The notes beneath the pieces were generated by a model. It saw only the letters and a list, made by a program, of their open reading frames with translations. It searched no databases and was not told where the DNA came from. A stretch of DNA of 64,000 nt, from positions 1,302,001 through 1,366,000 of the forward strand of contig CAVOSX010000001.1 in the NCBI GenBank assembly GCA_963699015.1, written 5' to 3'. Made by a program: the position numbers and the translations under genes. Within the stretch, counting starts at the first letter, position 1. Every line of letters begins with the position of its first letter. The stretch is from PALSA-505 sp963699015 (GTDB taxonomy: Bacteria; Actinomycetota; Actinomycetes; Streptosporangiales; Streptosporangiaceae). Shown here piece by piece: positions 47,815 to 57,139 of this stretch.

Positions 47815-48792
47815 GTGGCGGTCGACACGGGACCGGGTGCCACGCGCCCGCTCGCGGAACAGGCCGAGGCAGCGCACTCGGCGTGCAAGGCCATCGAGTC
47901 GGTCATCGACGGCAAAGCCGGGACGATCCGGCTGGCCCTGACGGTGCTGCTGGCCGAGGGGCACATGCTGATCGAGGACGTCCCCGGCGTCGGCAAGACC
48001 ATGCTGGCCAAGGCGCTCGCCCGGTCGATCGACTGCACGGTGCGGCGCGTCCAGTTCACCCCCGACCTGCTGCCGAGCGACATCACCGGGGTCAACGCTT
48101 TCAACCAGGAGCACCGGGACTTCGAGTTCAAGCCGGGGCCGGTGTTCGCCAACATCCTGGTCGGCGACGAGATCAACCGGGCGTCTCCGAAGACTCAGTC
48201 CGCGCTGCTTGAGAGCATGGAAGAGCGCCAGGTCACCGTGGACGGGACCACCTACCCGCTCGAGTCGCCGTTCATGGTGATAGCGACCCAGAACCCGATC
48301 GAGATGGAGGGGACCTATCCCCTGCCCGAGGCTCAGCTGGACCGGTTCACCGCGCGCATTTCGGTCGGGTACCCCTCCCCCGAGGCCGAGCTCGAGATGA
48401 TCGACACGCACGGGCTGTTCTCCCCGCTGGACCAGCTTGAGCCGGTGACCACGGGTACCGAGATCCGCGAGCTCATCGCCGGGGTCCGGGGCGTGCACGT
48501 GGCCGATTCGATCAGGCACTACGTGATCAGCCTGGTGAACGCGACCAGGTCCAGCCAGGAACTGCGGCTCGGCGCCTCGCCGCGGGCCACGCTGCACCTG
48601 CTCCGCGCCAGCCGTGCCTACGCCGCCCTGGAGGGCCGCGACTTCGTCATCCCCGACGATGTCCAGGTGCTGGCCGTGCCGGTGCTCGCCCACCGGCTGC
48701 TGCCCACGGCCGACGCGATCATCGAACGTAAGCTGCCTGAACGGGTGCTCACCAGGCTCATCGAGCGCCTGCCGCTGCCGCAGAAGAGCTGA
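47815..48792 (+). CDS. MoxR-family AAA ATPase
   Basis: MoxR proteins are AAA+ ATPases that act as chaperones, often together with DUF58 or VWA proteins. The 325-residue protein has Walker A EDVPGVGKTMLAKAL, Walker B ILVGDEINRASPKTQSALL, and ATQNPIEMEGTYPLPEAQLDRF (sensor and arginine-finger region). I chose the GTG at 47815 because GAGGAGG stands just upstream. A reading frame back to 47521 has no conserved residues. It is followed by the DUF58 gene after 21 bases. Confidence 0.94.
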   Translation: MAVDTGPGATRPLAEQAEAAHSACKAIESVIDGKAGTIRLALTVLLAEGHMLIEDVPGVGKTMLAKALARSIDCTVRRVQFTPDLLPSDITGVNAFNQEHRDFEFKPGPVFANILVGDEINRASPKTQSALLESMEERQVTVDGTTYPLESPFMVIATQNPIEMEGTYPLPEAQLDRFTARISVGYPSPEAELEMIDTHGLFSPLDQLEPVTTGTEIRELIAGVRGVHVADSIRHYVISLVNATRSSQELRLGASPRATLHLLRASRAYAALEGRDFVIPDDVQVLAVPVLAHRLLPTADAIIERKLPERVLTRLIERLPLPQKS

Positions 48793-48813
48793 GCGCCGGG
48801 AAGGTAGGCAGTC

Positions 48814-50091
48814 ATGCGGTCGCTGCTGGCGGGTTTCACCACCCGGGGCAGATCATTCCTGGCGGCAGGCGCCGCCGCCGCCATCTGCGGGCTGGCGCTG
48901 GGCGAACGTGACCTGGTGCGCGTCGGCGCCCTGGTCCTGCTGCTGCCGCTGCTGTCCGCGCTGGCCGCCGGGCGGACCAGGTACCGGCTCAGCTGCCTGC
49001 GCCAGATCAGCCCGAGCCGGGCGCCTGCGGGACAGACCGTGCACGTGAACCTGCGGCTCGAGAACGTCTCCAAGCTGCCCACAGGCCTGCTGCTGGCCGA
49101 GGACGCAGTGCCGTACTCGCTGGGCAGCCGCCCCCGGTTCGTCCTGGAGCGGATCGAGCGCGGCGGCTTCCGGGACTTCGACTACCCGCTTCGCTCGGAC
49201 GTGCGCGGCAAGTTCACGGTGGGTCCGCTCAGGCTTCGCGTGGCGGATGCGTTCGGGCTGGTGGAGCTCGGCCGCTCGTTCAGCGCCCGCAGCACGCTCG
49301 TGGTCTCGCCGAAGGTGGTGTCGCTGCCGGGACGCATGGTGCCGGGCAGCTGGATGGGTGATGGCGAGGGCCGGGCCCGGGTCGCCGCCGCGGCCGGGGA
49401 GGATGACCCCGCTCCCCGGCCGTACCGTGACGGTGACGAGCTGCGCCGGGTGCACTGGCGGTCTACTGCGCGCTACGGCGAGCTGATGGTGCGCCGGGAG
49501 GAACAGCAGTGGCGCAACCACGCCGTGCTGTTGCTGGATACCAGGCGCAGCGCGCATGCCGGCAGCGGGGCGTCGTCGTCCTTCGAGTTCGCGGTCAGCG
49601 CTGCCGCGTCGATCGGCGTGCACCTGGCCATGCAGGGCTTCGCGGGCCAGCTCGTCACCGACGCCGGCGCGGCCGCCGGGGGCACCAGCTTCGAGGACGT
49701 GCTGCTGGACACGCTGGCCGTGGTCAAGCCGTCAGGCGGGACCGACCTCGTACCCGGCCTGTCCACCGTCACGCCGCAGGTCAGCGGGCTGTTCATCGTG
49801 GTGGCCGGGCGGCTCTCGGGGGCACAGGCCAAGAGCCTGGTGGCCAGTCACCGGCCCGGCACGCCGGCGCTCGCCCTGCTGCTGGCCGTCTCGAGCTGGG
49901 AGACCGGGCAGCGGCACGCTGGGGGGCCGGACGGGACGGAAGATGCCACCGCCGTGCTGACCGGGGCCGGCTGGCGGGTGACCACGGTACGCGCGGATAC
50001 CCCGCTGACGGCGGCCTGGGAACGGCTGCATCAGGCGCCGGCGATCCCGCAGGGCGAGAGCGCCCGCTTCGTACCGGAGGCGGTGCTGTGA
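48814..50091 (+). CDS. DUF58 domain protein
   Basis: The protein of 425 residues has two N-terminal membrane segments (about 14-30 and 36-52). A beta-rich region follows, then the DUF58 signature DGDELRRVHWRSTARYGELM (about residues 208-228), and a VWA-like segment LLDTRRSAHAGSG with its metal-site Asp. DUF58 proteins usually form an operon with MoxR and a transglutaminase, as here. The role may be assembly of a surface or envelope complex. The stop overlaps the next start as GTGA. Confidence 0.9.
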   Translation: MRSLLAGFTTRGRSFLAAGAAAAICGLALGERDLVRVGALVLLLPLLSALAAGRTRYRLSCLRQISPSRAPAGQTVHVNLRLENVSKLPTGLLLAEDAVPYSLGSRPRFVLERIERGGFRDFDYPLRSDVRGKFTVGPLRLRVADAFGLVELGRSFSARSTLVVSPKVVSLPGRMVPGSWMGDGEGRARVAAAAGEDDPAPRPYRDGDELRRVHWRSTARYGELMVRREEQQWRNHAVLLLDTRRSAHAGSGASSSFEFAVSAAASIGVHLAMQGFAGQLVTDAGAAAGGTSFEDVLLDTLAVVKPSGGTDLVPGLSTVTPQVSGLFIVVAGRLSGAQAKSLVASHRPGTPALALLLAVSSWETGQRHAGGPDGTEDATAVLTGAGWRVTTVRADTPLTAAWERLHQAPAIPQGESARFVPEAVL

Positions 50092-52514
50092 ATCACCGGC
50101 TGACGATCACCGCGGCGCTCGCGTCCGCCGCGGCCTCAACCGGGCTGTTCCCGCTGATCATAGGGGGCGGCTGGTTCTGGGGCGGGGTCGGCGCCATCAT
50201 CGTGGTGGCCGGGATCGGCACCCTGACCCGGCTGCGCGTCCTGCCGCCGGTCATCTGCCTGCTCGCCGCGCTGGGCGCTCTCCTGCTCTACCTGAACCTC
50301 GTCTACGAGGCGAGGCTTTCCTTCCTGCACGTGTTCCCCACCGGTGCCTCGCTCGCCGGACTGTGGCGGCTAGGGCTGCAGGGGCTGAACGAAACGCAGC
50401 GGTACGCCGCCCCGGTACCGCCGCTGCGCGGGATCGTCCTGCTCGCGACGGCCGGGATCGGCCTGGTCGCCGCGCTGACCGATCTGATCGCGGTCCGGCT
50501 GCGCAGGAGCGCGCTGGCCGGCCTGCCGCTGCTCGTCCTGTTCAGCGTGCCGGTGGCCTCGGGTGCGGGAAAGAACACGCTGGGTGACGCGATCGTGTTC
50601 TGCATAGGCATGGCGGGGTACCTCGCCCTGCTCAGCGCGGACGGGCGGGAACGCCTGCGGCTGTGGGGCCGGCTGGTCACCCCGTGGACCCCCGCCCCCG
50701 ACGAGCCCGCCGAGGAGCTGGGCAGCGGCCCGAGCACCCGGGCCCTGGCCGCCTCCGGGCGGCGCATCGGCCTCGCCGCCGTCGCGCTGGCCCTGTTCGT
50801 CCCGGTGCTGGTGCCCAGCCTGCACGCGCACAAGATCTTCCCCAGCGACCATCACGGGCCGGGGCCCGGCTCAGGCACGGGCCACGGCGGGACCAGCCTG
50901 CGCCCGCTCGTCCAGATGAATCACCAGCTGCAGGAATCCAAGCCGTCGGTCGTGCTCACGTACAACACGACCGACTCGCATCCGCAGTACCTGCAGATGT
51001 TCGTGCTCGGCAACCTGACCGATAACAGCTGGACCATGTCACTGCCCGCCAAGCCCGACCACATCGCGGGCACCGCGCCGCTGCCTGAGGTTCCCGGGCG
51101 GCCCGCAGGAAGGTGGCCTACCGCCACCACGACCATCCAGGTCAAGGGCAATGCCCTGGGCGGGGATGACTTCCTGCCGGCCCCTTACGCACCGCGAGAG
51201 CTGCACACCCCCGGCAGCTGGGATACCGACCCGGGCACGCTGATGCTGTACTCAGGCTCCCAGTCCCTGGACGGGCTGAACTACACCGTGACCAGCGTCG
51301 ATGTCGACCCCCTGCAGCTCGACCCCGGGCCCCTCCCGGCTGGCGCGATGAAGCAGTACCTCTCCGTGCCGAAGACCTACCAGTCGCTGCGCCCGCTGGC
51401 CAAGAAGATCGTCAGGGGCGCGGCCGGCCCCGGCGCGCAGGCCGCTGCGCTGGAAGACTACTTCCTGGCCAAGGGCAACTTCACCTACAACCTGACCCCC
51501 CCGATCGCGCCTCGCGGTGTCAACGCCGTCAAGTACTTCCTCGACAAGACCAGGCAGGGGTACTGCCAGCAGTTCGCGTTCGCGATGGCCGTGCTCGCCC
51601 GGCTGCTCCACATCCCGTCACGCGTCGTCGTGGGCTACACGGCAGGGACGAGGACCAGCCCGGGACCTGCGAAGACCGGCGCCGGAAACTACGTGGTCAA
51701 GACCAGCGACGCGCACGCGTGGCCCGAGCTGTACTTCCAGGGGCTGGGCTGGCTGCGGATGGAGCCGACGCCGTCCGGCAACGGGATCGGCCAGGGCACG
51801 GCGATCCCGCCCTCCTACTCGGCTGCGACAGGCACGGGGAGCGGGGGCACATCCCCTCTCAGCCAGTCGGCACAGGTCAACCAGCTCAAGAATAAGAAGG
51901 GAGAGTTCGTCAAGCAGCCGGGGCTCGGCCACAAGGGGGGGTTCGCGGAAGGCGGACTGGGGTCCCAGAAAGCGAGGACGGCCCACAGCGGCCCGCCCGT
52001 GCTGCTGTTCGTGCTGGCCGCGCTGCTGGTGATCGGGCTGATCACGCCGCGGGCGACCAGGTCACTGATCCGGCGCCGGCGCTGGCTGACCGCGCGTACC
52101 GACGCGGCGCGCGCGCACGCGGCCTGGTCCGAACTGCTGGACGACCTGACCGACCACGGCATCCGGCACGCCCCGGGAGAGACCCCGCGCACCGTGGAGA
52201 AGACAGTGGCCAGGCGGCTGCGGCTGACCGAGCCCGACCATGAGGCGCTGCTCCGCATCACTCAGGCCGAGGAGCGGGCCAGCTATGCGAAGGAGCCTGG
52301 CCCCTCCGGCACTCTGCCCGCCGACGCGGCCGCGATGCGCGGCGCGATCTCCGCATCGGTAACCAGGGGATCCCGCTGGCAGGCCCGGCTGCTGCCTAGC
52401 TCGGCGGTGGAGCGGACGCGCCAGGCCCTGTCTCACGGACTCGACCTGTTCGGCTGGCTGGAGGTGGCCACCGGACGAGTGCGCCGCCGACTGGACCGGG
52501 CGCGGGCCACGTAG
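50088..52514 (+). CDS. Transglutaminase-like membrane protein (DUF3488/TgpA family)
   Basis: The protein of 808 residues has about six N-terminal membrane helices (residues 1-240). An external region holds the transglutaminase core: catalytic Cys in GYCQQFAFAMAVLARLLHIP and His in TSDAHAWPELYFQGLGW, with the third residue near MEPTPSG. One more helix follows (VLLFVLAALLVIGLIT, about 640-655), and a cytoplasmic DUF4129-like tail. The substrate is unknown. I chose the GTG at 50088 by overlap with the DUF58 stop. Confidence 0.92.
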   Translation: MNHRLTITAALASAAASTGLFPLIIGGGWFWGGVGAIIVVAGIGTLTRLRVLPPVICLLAALGALLLYLNLVYEARLSFLHVFPTGASLAGLWRLGLQGLNETQRYAAPVPPLRGIVLLATAGIGLVAALTDLIAVRLRRSALAGLPLLVLFSVPVASGAGKNTLGDAIVFCIGMAGYLALLSADGRERLRLWGRLVTPWTPAPDEPAEELGSGPSTRALAASGRRIGLAAVALALFVPVLVPSLHAHKIFPSDHHGPGPGSGTGHGGTSLRPLVQMNHQLQESKPSVVLTYNTTDSHPQYLQMFVLGNLTDNSWTMSLPAKPDHIAGTAPLPEVPGRPAGRWPTATTTIQVKGNALGGDDFLPAPYAPRELHTPGSWDTDPGTLMLYSGSQSLDGLNYTVTSVDVDPLQLDPGPLPAGAMKQYLSVPKTYQSLRPLAKKIVRGAAGPGAQAAALEDYFLAKGNFTYNLTPPIAPRGVNAVKYFLDKTRQGYCQQFAFAMAVLARLLHIPSRVVVGYTAGTRTSPGPAKTGAGNYVVKTSDAHAWPELYFQGLGWLRMEPTPSGNGIGQGTAIPPSYSAATGTGSGGTSPLSQSAQVNQLKNKKGEFVKQPGLGHKGGFAEGGLGSQKARTAHSGPPVLLFVLAALLVIGLITPRATRSLIRRRRWLTARTDAARAHAAWSELLDDLTDHGIRHAPGETPRTVEKTVARRLRLTEPDHEALLRITQAEERASYAKEPGPSGTLPADAAAMRGAISASVTRGSRWQARLLPSSAVERTRQALSHGLDLFGWLEVATGRVRRRLDRARAT

Positions 52515-52564
52515 CGGGCCGGCCGGTACGTCCTCCGCGCGGAACTGACGGGCGGGTAGCGGTG

Positions 52565-52974
52565 CTACCGGTCGCCTTCCTGGCGGCGCCGCCAGCGCTC
52601 TTCGAGCCGCTCCATGAACCCCTGGCCGGTGGCTGCCGGCCTCGGCTCCGGCGTTTGCGCGCGGGAGCGGGAGCGGACGCGGGACCGCCCCGTGGGCCGA
52701 GCCCGGTCATGTGCCGCCAGCTGGTCAGCGCCCACATGGCGCAGGTGAGCATGACCAGGAATCCCGCGACGCTCATCGGGATGTACTTGATGATGATGCC
52801 GGCGACCAGCAGACCTACGCCCAGCAGGAATCCGATGACAGCCAGGATCATCCTGCGCCGGTAGTGGACCCGCGGGTCGCGTGCGCGCACGCTGTGCGCG
52901 AACTTCGGGTCCTCGGCGTACAGCGCCTTTTCGATCTGCTCGAGCATTCGCTGCTCGTGCTCAGAGAGCGGCAT
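52565..52974 (-). CDS. DUF3040 membrane protein, frameshifted
   Basis: This small actinobacterial membrane protein starts MPLSEHEQRMLEQIEKAL, followed by HSVRARDPRVHYRRR and two close hydrophobic helices (about residues 47-90). Its function is not known. The usual C-terminus is present in another frame (GFMERLEERWRRRQEGD, then TAG). A one-base error between 52640 and 52700 therefore breaks it. Read without correction, the frame runs on to 52396, antisense to the transglutaminase gene. Confidence 0.8.
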
Positions 52975-53137
52975 GGCGCCTCCCATGCAACCTCTCCGGT
53001 GAGCTGGGTCGTGCGGAGATCACCTTCACCTCACATACGCGGGATCTATCCCCAGGATACGAGGGCCGGCATGCTGCGTGGAAGCCCGTACCGGCACCAG
53101 TGCCATCGACATCCCGGCCTGCCTGCCCGTCCCGGCC

Positions 53138-54376
53138 TCAGTCGCCGTCATCCGGGCCGCCCGGGCGGCCCGCCGCGCGCAGCCTGTCGTGCTCGTCCGG
53201 AACGAGGGCGGCGGGACGCACCGCGTCAGAGCCGAACCTCCTGGTGATCTTGTCTACGGTCTGTTCAGCCTCCCGCCAGGACGCCGGCCGCTCGCCCAGG
53301 ACCAGCTGGGTGGCGGCGGACGAGGCCGGTACCAGGCCGGTGGCGCGCACTCCGACCAGGCGCAGCCGGGCCCGGTCCAGGCCGGCCGCCTCGTACAGGG
53401 CGCACGCGGTCTCGTGGATCGTGCGGGCCACGTCCGTCGGCTCGGTCAGCGTGCGTGACCTGGTCATCGTGGTGAAGTTGGCCAGCCGCAGCTTGACCAC
53501 CACGGTGCGGGCCACGCACCCGGACGAGCGCAGGCCGCGGGCGGTGCGCTCGGACAGCCTGAGCAGCTCCCTGCGGATCAGCTCGGGATCATCGATATCG
53601 GCGGCGAACGTCTCTTCGGCGCCGATGCTCTTCTCCTCCACGTGCGGCACCACGGAGCGCTCGTCCTGCCCCCGGGCCAGGGCGGCCAGGTGCGAGCCGT
53701 GCGCTGCGCCCAGCTCGCGTTGCAGGGTGGCGAGCGGCGTGTGCGCGATGTCGCCGATGGTGCGCAGGCCGAGCCGGGCCAGCAGCTGACCGGTCCGCTC
53801 ACCCACCCCCCAGAGCGCGGATACCGGCAGCGGGTGCAGGAAAGCGAGTACCCCGTCGGCGGGGACCACCAACAGCCCGTCCGGCTTGCACTGCACAGAG
53901 GCCACCTTGGCGACGAACTTGGTGGGGGCGACGCCGACCGAGCAGGTGATGCCCTGCTGCTCGGCCACCTGCTCCCTGATCATGCGGGCGATCATGGCGG
54001 GCGGCCCGAGTCGCCGCCGCGCCCCGGAGACGTCAAGGAATGCCTCGTCGAGGGCGAGCGGCTCCACCTGCGGGGTGAACGAGCGGAAGATCGCCATGAC
54101 CTCTTTCGAAACGGCGGCGTACTGACTGTGCCGGGGCGGCAGGAACACCGCCTGCGGGCAGAGCCGCCGCGCCCGCGTCACCGGCATGGCCGAACGGACG
54201 CCGAACGTGCGTGCCTGGTACGTGGCGGACAGGACGACGCCGCGGCCGCCGACCGCCCCGACGATCACCGGCGCCGCGGCCAGGTCAGGGCGGTCACGGA
54301 TCTCGACGCTGGCGTAGAACGCGTCCATGTCGACGTGGAGGATGTGGCAGCCCGCGTCACCGGCGTCGGCGGACAT
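53138..54376 (-). CDS. dinB: DNA polymerase IV (Y family)
   Basis: This is an error-prone translesion polymerase of 412 residues. The palm has HVDMDAFYASVEIRDRPDL and the catalytic SVGVAPTKFVAKVAS (preceded by LALDEAFLDVSGA). A helix-hairpin-helix segment (ALWGVGERTGQLLARLGLRTIGDIA) and the little-finger domain follow. No C-terminal beta-clamp peptide is obvious. The gap of 163 bases to DUF3040 shows no gene. Confidence 0.95.
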   Translation of the reverse strand: MSADAGDAGCHILHVDMDAFYASVEIRDRPDLAAAPVIVGAVGGRGVVLSATYQARTFGVRSAMPVTRARRLCPQAVFLPPRHSQYAAVSKEVMAIFRSFTPQVEPLALDEAFLDVSGARRRLGPPAMIARMIREQVAEQQGITCSVGVAPTKFVAKVASVQCKPDGLLVVPADGVLAFLHPLPVSALWGVGERTGQLLARLGLRTIGDIAHTPLATLQRELGAAHGSHLAALARGQDERSVVPHVEEKSIGAEETFAADIDDPELIRRELLRLSERTARGLRSSGCVARTVVVKLRLANFTTMTRSRTLTEPTDVARTIHETACALYEAAGLDRARLRLVGVRATGLVPASSAATQLVLGERPASWREAEQTVDKITRRFGSDAVRPAALVPDEHDRLRAAGRPGGPDDGD

Positions 54377-54379
54377 CGG

Positions 54380-55186
54380 CTACCGGAATCCGAGCACGTG
54401 CAGCTGGGTGGCCATGCCGCGGAAGGCCGGATGGGCAGAGGCTGCCTCTTCCAGGGCGAGCAGCGCGCCGGCCGCGGCGGGGTCGGTATCGGTGAGCATG
54501 CTCGGTACCAGGTCGGTGAACACCCGGACGCCGTGTCCCGGCTCTGGCCGCAGGCCCGCCTGCTCGATCAGCCCGGTGACCGCCGCCAGGGTGAACCGGC
54601 GCGGCATTCCGTCCGGGACCGCGGCCCGGTCAGGGCGGGCCGGGCCTGGCGTGGCCGGCATCGCCGCGATCAGCCCCCTGGCCTCGTCGAAGCGGCCGGC
54701 CAGGGCCCGGTGGATCACGGCCGCGACCGCGCTGGCGGCGAGCACGCTGACCACGCCGCCGGGCCGGAGGATGGCGGCGATCGCGGTCATGGCCGCCTGC
54801 GGGGACTCGACGTACTCGAGCACGCTGTGGCACAGCACGACGTCGGCGCCAGCTTCGCCAGCCGGTCCCGCCGCGGCCGCCACGGTCAGGTCGGAGACGT
54901 CACCCTGCATGGCGCGCAGCGGCACGCCCGCCTCGGCCGCCCGCCGCTGCGCGGCCGCCAGCGAGTCTGGGCTGGGGTCGATGACGGTCACGCTGTGCCC
55001 GAGGCTCGCGAGCGGGACGGCGAAGCCGCCGGTGCCGCCGCCGACGTCCACCACGTCCAGGCTGGCCCGGCCGGTCCGTGCGGCTTGCGCGGATGCCACC
55101 TCGCGCAGCGTGTCCCAGAGGACCCCGGCGCCCGCGCCGTGCGCGGCGCCGGTGCGAAGCTCGCCCGCCACGGCAGTCCTCCTCAT
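54380..55186 (-). CDS. SAM-dependent methyltransferase (class I)
   Basis: The protein of 268 residues has the SAM-binding motif I LDVVDVGGGTGGFAVPLA, motif II region VTVIDPSPDSL, GDVSDL and the post-motif DVVLCHSVLEYV. The substrate is unknown. It ends 3 bases before dinB and is probably cotranscribed with it. The ATG at 55186 with upstream purines is the likely start. A much longer frame reaching 56662 is antisense to hisS and not real. Confidence 0.88.
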   Translation of the reverse strand: MRRTAVAGELRTGAAHGAGAGVLWDTLREVASAQAARTGRASLDVVDVGGGTGGFAVPLASLGHSVTVIDPSPDSLAAAQRRAAEAGVPLRAMQGDVSDLTVAAAAGPAGEAGADVVLCHSVLEYVESPQAAMTAIAAILRPGGVVSVLAASAVAAVIHRALAGRFDEARGLIAAMPATPGPARPDRAAVPDGMPRRFTLAAVTGLIEQAGLRPEPGHGVRVFTDLVPSMLTDTDPAAAGALLALEEAASAHPAFRGMATQLHVLGFR

Positions 55187-55264
55187 CGCTCCCCGGGTCC
55201 CCAATGTAGTGCGGCGCGCCGACACCGATGTGACGTCCGCGGAGTTGTCGGGCAGCATAGGCGC

Positions 55265-56629
55265 ATGCCAGTGCGGTTCGACCCCCCATCGGGGACACGT
55301 GACTTCCTTGCCGCCGAGCTCGACGCTCGCGAAGCGGCGTTCGGGACAGCCAGGGAAGTTTTCGGCCGTTACGCGTTCGAGCCGCTGCAGACCCCGGCGT
55401 TCGAGCGGCTCGATGTGCTGATGGGCAAGTACGGGGACGAGGGCGACAAGCTCATCTTCAAGATCCTGCGGCGCGGCGAGCACGAAGCGTCCGGCGAGGC
55501 CGACCTGGCCCTCCGCTACGACATGACGGTGCCGCTGGCCCGGGTGGTCGCCGCCTACGGCAGCCAGCTGCCGACGCCCTACAAGCGGTACACGATCGGC
55601 CCGGTGTGGCGCGCGGACCGGCCGGGCAAGGACCGTTACCGCGAGTTCACCCAGTGCGACCTGGACACGGTCGGCTCTTCCTCGCTGCTCGCCGACGCCG
55701 AGGTGGCCTGCGCCGTCTGCGAGACCGTGGCCGCTCTCGGCGTGCCGTCGTTCACCATGCTGGTGAACTCGCGGCTGGCGCTGTCCGGGCTGCTGCGGGC
55801 GTTCGGCGTGGCCGGGGAGATCGGCGGCGACGTGCTCATCACCCTGGACAAGCTGGACAAGCTGAGTCCGGCCGAGGTGATCGCGGAACTGGCCGGGCGC
55901 GGGCTCGCGCGGGACAAGGCGGAATCGCTGGTGGACGCGCTGACCGCCCCGGACTCCGTCGAGCAGGTACGCGCTGCGCTCAAGTCCAACGACGAGGGCG
56001 CCTCGGGGCTGGATGAGATCGACACACTGGTCTCGCTGGTGCGCAGCCAGGTCCCGGCCGAGCGGATCGCGTTCATGCCTCGGATGGTGCGCGGACTGTC
56101 CTACTACACGGGCGTGATCTGGGAGGTGACTGCGGCGGGCATGTCGGGGTCGATCGCCGGCGGGGGACGCTACGACCACCTGATCGAGTCGCTCGGCGGC
56201 CCGGACGTCCCGGCCACGGGTGGCTCGCTGGGCGTGGAGCGGATACTCGCGCTGCGCTCGGGCGACACCAGGGTTTCGTGGCGGCGGCTGGACGTGGCCG
56301 TGACCGTTATGGACGACGAGCTGGCCGCGGCGAGCTTCGACCTCGCCGCGGTCGCACGAGCGGCCGGGGCCCGGGCGAGCGTGTACCTCGGGTCGTCGGC
56401 GAAGCTGGGCAGGCAGCTGAAGTGGGCCAGCGACGCGGGAGCGCGGTTCTGCCTGATCTACGGGAATACGGAGCGCGCCGAAGGGCACGTCACGGTCAGG
56501 GACATGACCACCGGCGAGCAGCTGGCGGTGCCGTCCGGGGAGCTCGCAGCGGAGCTGGCGCGGCTGCTGGGCGGGCGCCCGGACGGCGCGGCCGGCGCGG
56601 CGCCCTGGAGCCCGCCGTCGGCGGGGTGA
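55265..56629 (+). CDS. hisS: Histidyl-tRNA synthetase, eukaryote-like type
   Basis: This class II synthetase charges tRNA-His. The 454-residue protein opens with PPSGTRDFLAAELDAREA. Motif 2 is YTIGPVWRADRPGKDRYREF followed by TQCDLDTVG. The histidine A region is RGLSYYTGVIWEV and motif 3 is GGSLGVERILAL. The forms YREFTQCDLD and YYTGVIWE are closer to eukaryotic-type HisRS than to the common bacterial form (RQFHQ, YYNRTVFE). The C-terminal anticodon domain is present. It is divergent from the methyltransferase, 78 bases away. Confidence 0.93.
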   Translation: MPVRFDPPSGTRDFLAAELDAREAAFGTAREVFGRYAFEPLQTPAFERLDVLMGKYGDEGDKLIFKILRRGEHEASGEADLALRYDMTVPLARVVAAYGSQLPTPYKRYTIGPVWRADRPGKDRYREFTQCDLDTVGSSSLLADAEVACAVCETVAALGVPSFTMLVNSRLALSGLLRAFGVAGEIGGDVLITLDKLDKLSPAEVIAELAGRGLARDKAESLVDALTAPDSVEQVRAALKSNDEGASGLDEIDTLVSLVRSQVPAERIAFMPRMVRGLSYYTGVIWEVTAAGMSGSIAGGGRYDHLIESLGGPDVPATGGSLGVERILALRSGDTRVSWRRLDVAVTVMDDELAAASFDLAAVARAAGARASVYLGSSAKLGRQLKWASDAGARFCLIYGNTERAEGHVTVRDMTTGEQLAVPSGELAAELARLLGGRPDGAAGAAPWSPPSAG

Positions 56630-56642
56630 AAGGACTGCGGTC

Positions 56643-57095
56643 ATGCCCAGCATGAAGGTCACGCTGAGCGCGGCGATGCGGGCCAGGGACGTATCACGGC
56701 CGCCCGCCGAGCGCGAGTCACGGGCCGAGGCCGATGAGGCGCCGCCGCCGGCCGGGCGGGGGCCGTCGCGCCGCCAGGCCAGGGGTGACGGCAGGCCAGC
56801 CCCCGGCGACGGCAGGCCAGCCCCGGGCGACCCACGGTCGCGGGGCGGCCGGCCCGATGGAGGTCAGCCCGATGGCGGCCAGCCTGGCAGCGGGCAGCCC
56901 GTCAGCGGCACCGGCGAGGGTCAGCCCGGCGGCGGACGGCCTCGCAGCGGACGGCCCGGCGGCGGTCAGCCGGGCGGCAACGGCGCGGGCACCGGCGGCC
57001 GGGCTGGCGAAGCGGAAGGGACCGGCGACGGCCGCGGCCGCCGGAGCCGGAGCGGCCGGCGGAGATCCCGGACCAGACGGGGACAAGGCCGGTGA
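56643..57095 (+). CDS. Small basic Gly/Arg-rich hypothetical protein
   Basis: I do not recognise a family. The first 20 residues (MPSMKVTLSAAMRARDVSRP) look structured or conserved. The remaining 130 residues are low complexity, with repeated DGGQP, GRPAPGD and RSGR segments and a very basic end (RRSRSGRRRSRTRRGQ). The gene starts 13 bases after hisS in the same direction, so it is probably cotranscribed. The tail could bind nucleic acid, but this is inference from charge alone. Confidence 0.5.
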   Translation: MPSMKVTLSAAMRARDVSRPPAERESRAEADEAPPPAGRGPSRRQARGDGRPAPGDGRPAPGDPRSRGGRPDGGQPDGGQPGSGQPVSGTGEGQPGGGRPRSGRPGGGQPGGNGAGTGGRAGEAEGTGDGRGRRSRSGRRRSRTRRGQGR

Positions 57096-57139
57096 CCGTA
57101 TGCCCGAACGCACGGACCGAGCCAGGCAACCACGCCTGA

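Noticed and set aside
53642..56629. Long plus-strand frame giving a 995-residue hisS
   Set aside because: The first about 540 residues are antisense to dinB and the methyltransferase. The HisRS domain begins at the ATG 55265.
54380..56662. Long minus-strand frame giving a 760-residue methyltransferase
   Set aside because: The first about 490 residues are antisense to hisS. The real start is the ATG at 55186.
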